Shown piece by piece: positions 63,085-64,000 of a DNA stretch of 64,000 bases. This DNA is from Agarophyton chilense. Its lineage: Eukaryota > Rhodophyta > Florideophyceae > Gracilariales > Gracilariaceae. A program made the position numbers and the translations under genes. Each line of letters begins with the position of its first letter. The first letter of the stretch is position 1. Below the pieces are notes generated by a model. It ran no database searches. It worked only from the letters and a program-made list of their open reading frames with translations, and had not been told where the DNA came from. The stretch covers positions 124,001 to 188,000 of the forward strand of contig JARGXX010000071.1 in the NCBI GenBank assembly GCA_030374765.1, read 5' to 3'.

Positions 63085-63990
63085 TCAGGGAAGCTCATCT
63101 TTGCTCTTAGACGAAAGGGTACTACACTCAGTGTTTTCAAGATAGTGAGGGCCGGGTTCTGAATTCTGCCGAACTACAACCCCTGTCTCCAACTCACTTT
63201 CAAGTGGAGAATGAGAATGAGCCACAAAACCCTCTTTTCGTGCTTCCGTGAAAGGTTTAGTTCGGGTGAAGGGCTTTGGACACTTAAGTCTTGCACCTCC
63301 TCCAGATTGCAAAAACTTTCGTGATTCTATTCGAAAGCTCAAAATCTTGCTCCACCGGTTCTGAAGGTGATCACTCGCATCTAATTCATGCTCAAAAGAC
63401 GCAGACTCTTCATGAGCTTTTGCCTCTGTAGTGAGCTCGATATGTTTTCTTTTTTGTGAACTTTCTCTCTTCACATCGAACGCACGACAGTCTGCGTCGC
63501 CCCCATCCCATACCCGATTGTTGTTCTCAGATTTGTTTTGCTTATCCTCATGCGTGGTACTCGTTGCCTCACTTTCGTCGCCCGTCTTCTCCTTCCTAGC
63601 AGAATCCACATTTTCAATCTGTTCATCAGCTTGAGCGAGTTCTTCCAAAATCTTTTCCCATGCCGCACTCGACTCGGGGGTTTCATCAACTTTTATTAGG
63701 AATTGGTCTCTTATAGCGAGCTTGAGAAATGGCTTTCTCACAGACTGCGGCACACCAACAACCTCAATCTTTACCGAGAGCTCACCCGATCAAAACAAGA
63801 AGCCTGGAGAAGCAGCTACTTGCCTCAGTTCTAGCTGTGTGCTATTCCCTATTTCAAAAATTGAGGCTTCATGCTTCATTAGACGAGATAAGGAAGCACG
63901 GCCATCGCACACGTTCTTGCATGTAACAGTGACAAACAGTTCAGAAGAATTGTTTTCATCCTCGGAAAGAGAAAACCATCCAGATGTCAC
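63085..63990 (-). CDS. Upstream frame, possibly N-terminal part of the lipase-like gene
   Basis: Two pieces in the same frame as the hydrolase, 63790-63990 and 63085-63753, are separated by a TGA near 63787. The first has a beta-rich stretch (SSELFVTVTCKNVC). After the stop comes SGELSVKIEVVG and KPFLKLAIRDQF, then a long charged, disordered region. A second TGA (63087-63085) separates it from the hydrolase part. Short introns (for example a 48-nt GTAGTA-ATGTAG candidate over the second TGA) or true stops are both possible. The gene may extend past the window edge. Confidence 0.4.
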
Positions 63991-64000
63991 CGGATGAATT

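Noticed and set aside
1-64000. TGA reassigned to Trp in the nuclear code
   Set aside because: Intact host genes use TGG for Trp, and UTP15 and SLBP end in TGA, so the standard code fits; only the MED13 remnant hints otherwise.
1-64000. CRISPR arrays, rRNA genes, telomeric repeats
   Set aside because: No regularly spaced repeats, rRNA-like blocks or telomere repeats were seen.

Overview
The window is nuclear DNA of a eukaryote. It carries UTP15, RPA1, SLBP, CSN1, a CDK10/11-type kinase, a Mediator subunit and a DUF1664 membrane protein. Host genes are mostly single-exon and packed a few hundred bases apart in one island, with repeat-rich DNA on both sides. The one well-defined intron, in UTP15, has a TACTAAC-type branch site. 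DUF1664 is a plant/algal family. Together with the gene-island and transposon-sea layout, this fits a red alga such as a florideophyte. The lineage is an inference, not something the bases prove.

Layout. 1-4770: gene-poor, nothing recognised. 4771-16338: compact host island with the CDK (-), UTP15 (-) divergent from RPA1 (+), DUF1664 (-) divergent from a MED11-like gene (+), SLBP (-) and CSN1 (-). RPA1 and SLBP both have E2F-type sites upstream, as expected for S-phase genes. 16813-18362: a complete-ended but dead Tc1-type transposon. 18.8-23.5 kb: degenerate frames, a long orphan frame and an antisense chromodomain remnant. 23859-44919: a broken Ty3/gypsy fossil, split by an 18,009-bp insertion (24564-42572).

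That insertion is the most unusual object in the window. It has 17-bp terminal inverted repeats, CAG target duplications and a CACTA/EnSpm (Plavaka-like) transposase. It also carries a cargo set that reads like a chromatin and DNA-modification kit: a beta-class amino DNA methyltransferase continuous with a SET domain, a ParB-like domain, a 2OG-Fe(II) dioxygenase-like domain, a long basic coiled-coil protein, a polytopic membrane protein and a PanE-like Rossmann protein. Three of its coding units stay in one frame for 3 kb or more but are punctuated by in-frame stops and no visible frameshift.

45152-53559: a second Tc1 element next to a PIF/Harbinger remnant with its Myb/NAM-like partner, a MITE-like foldback, a hairpin-rich 140-bp duplication, and a Crypton-like tyrosine recombinase remnant. 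53.6-64 kb: host-like minus-strand genes (coiled-coil gene with short introns, truncated MED13 remnant, RING protein, alpha/beta-hydrolase) and one plus-strand membrane protein. No rRNA, tRNA or CRISPR array was found.
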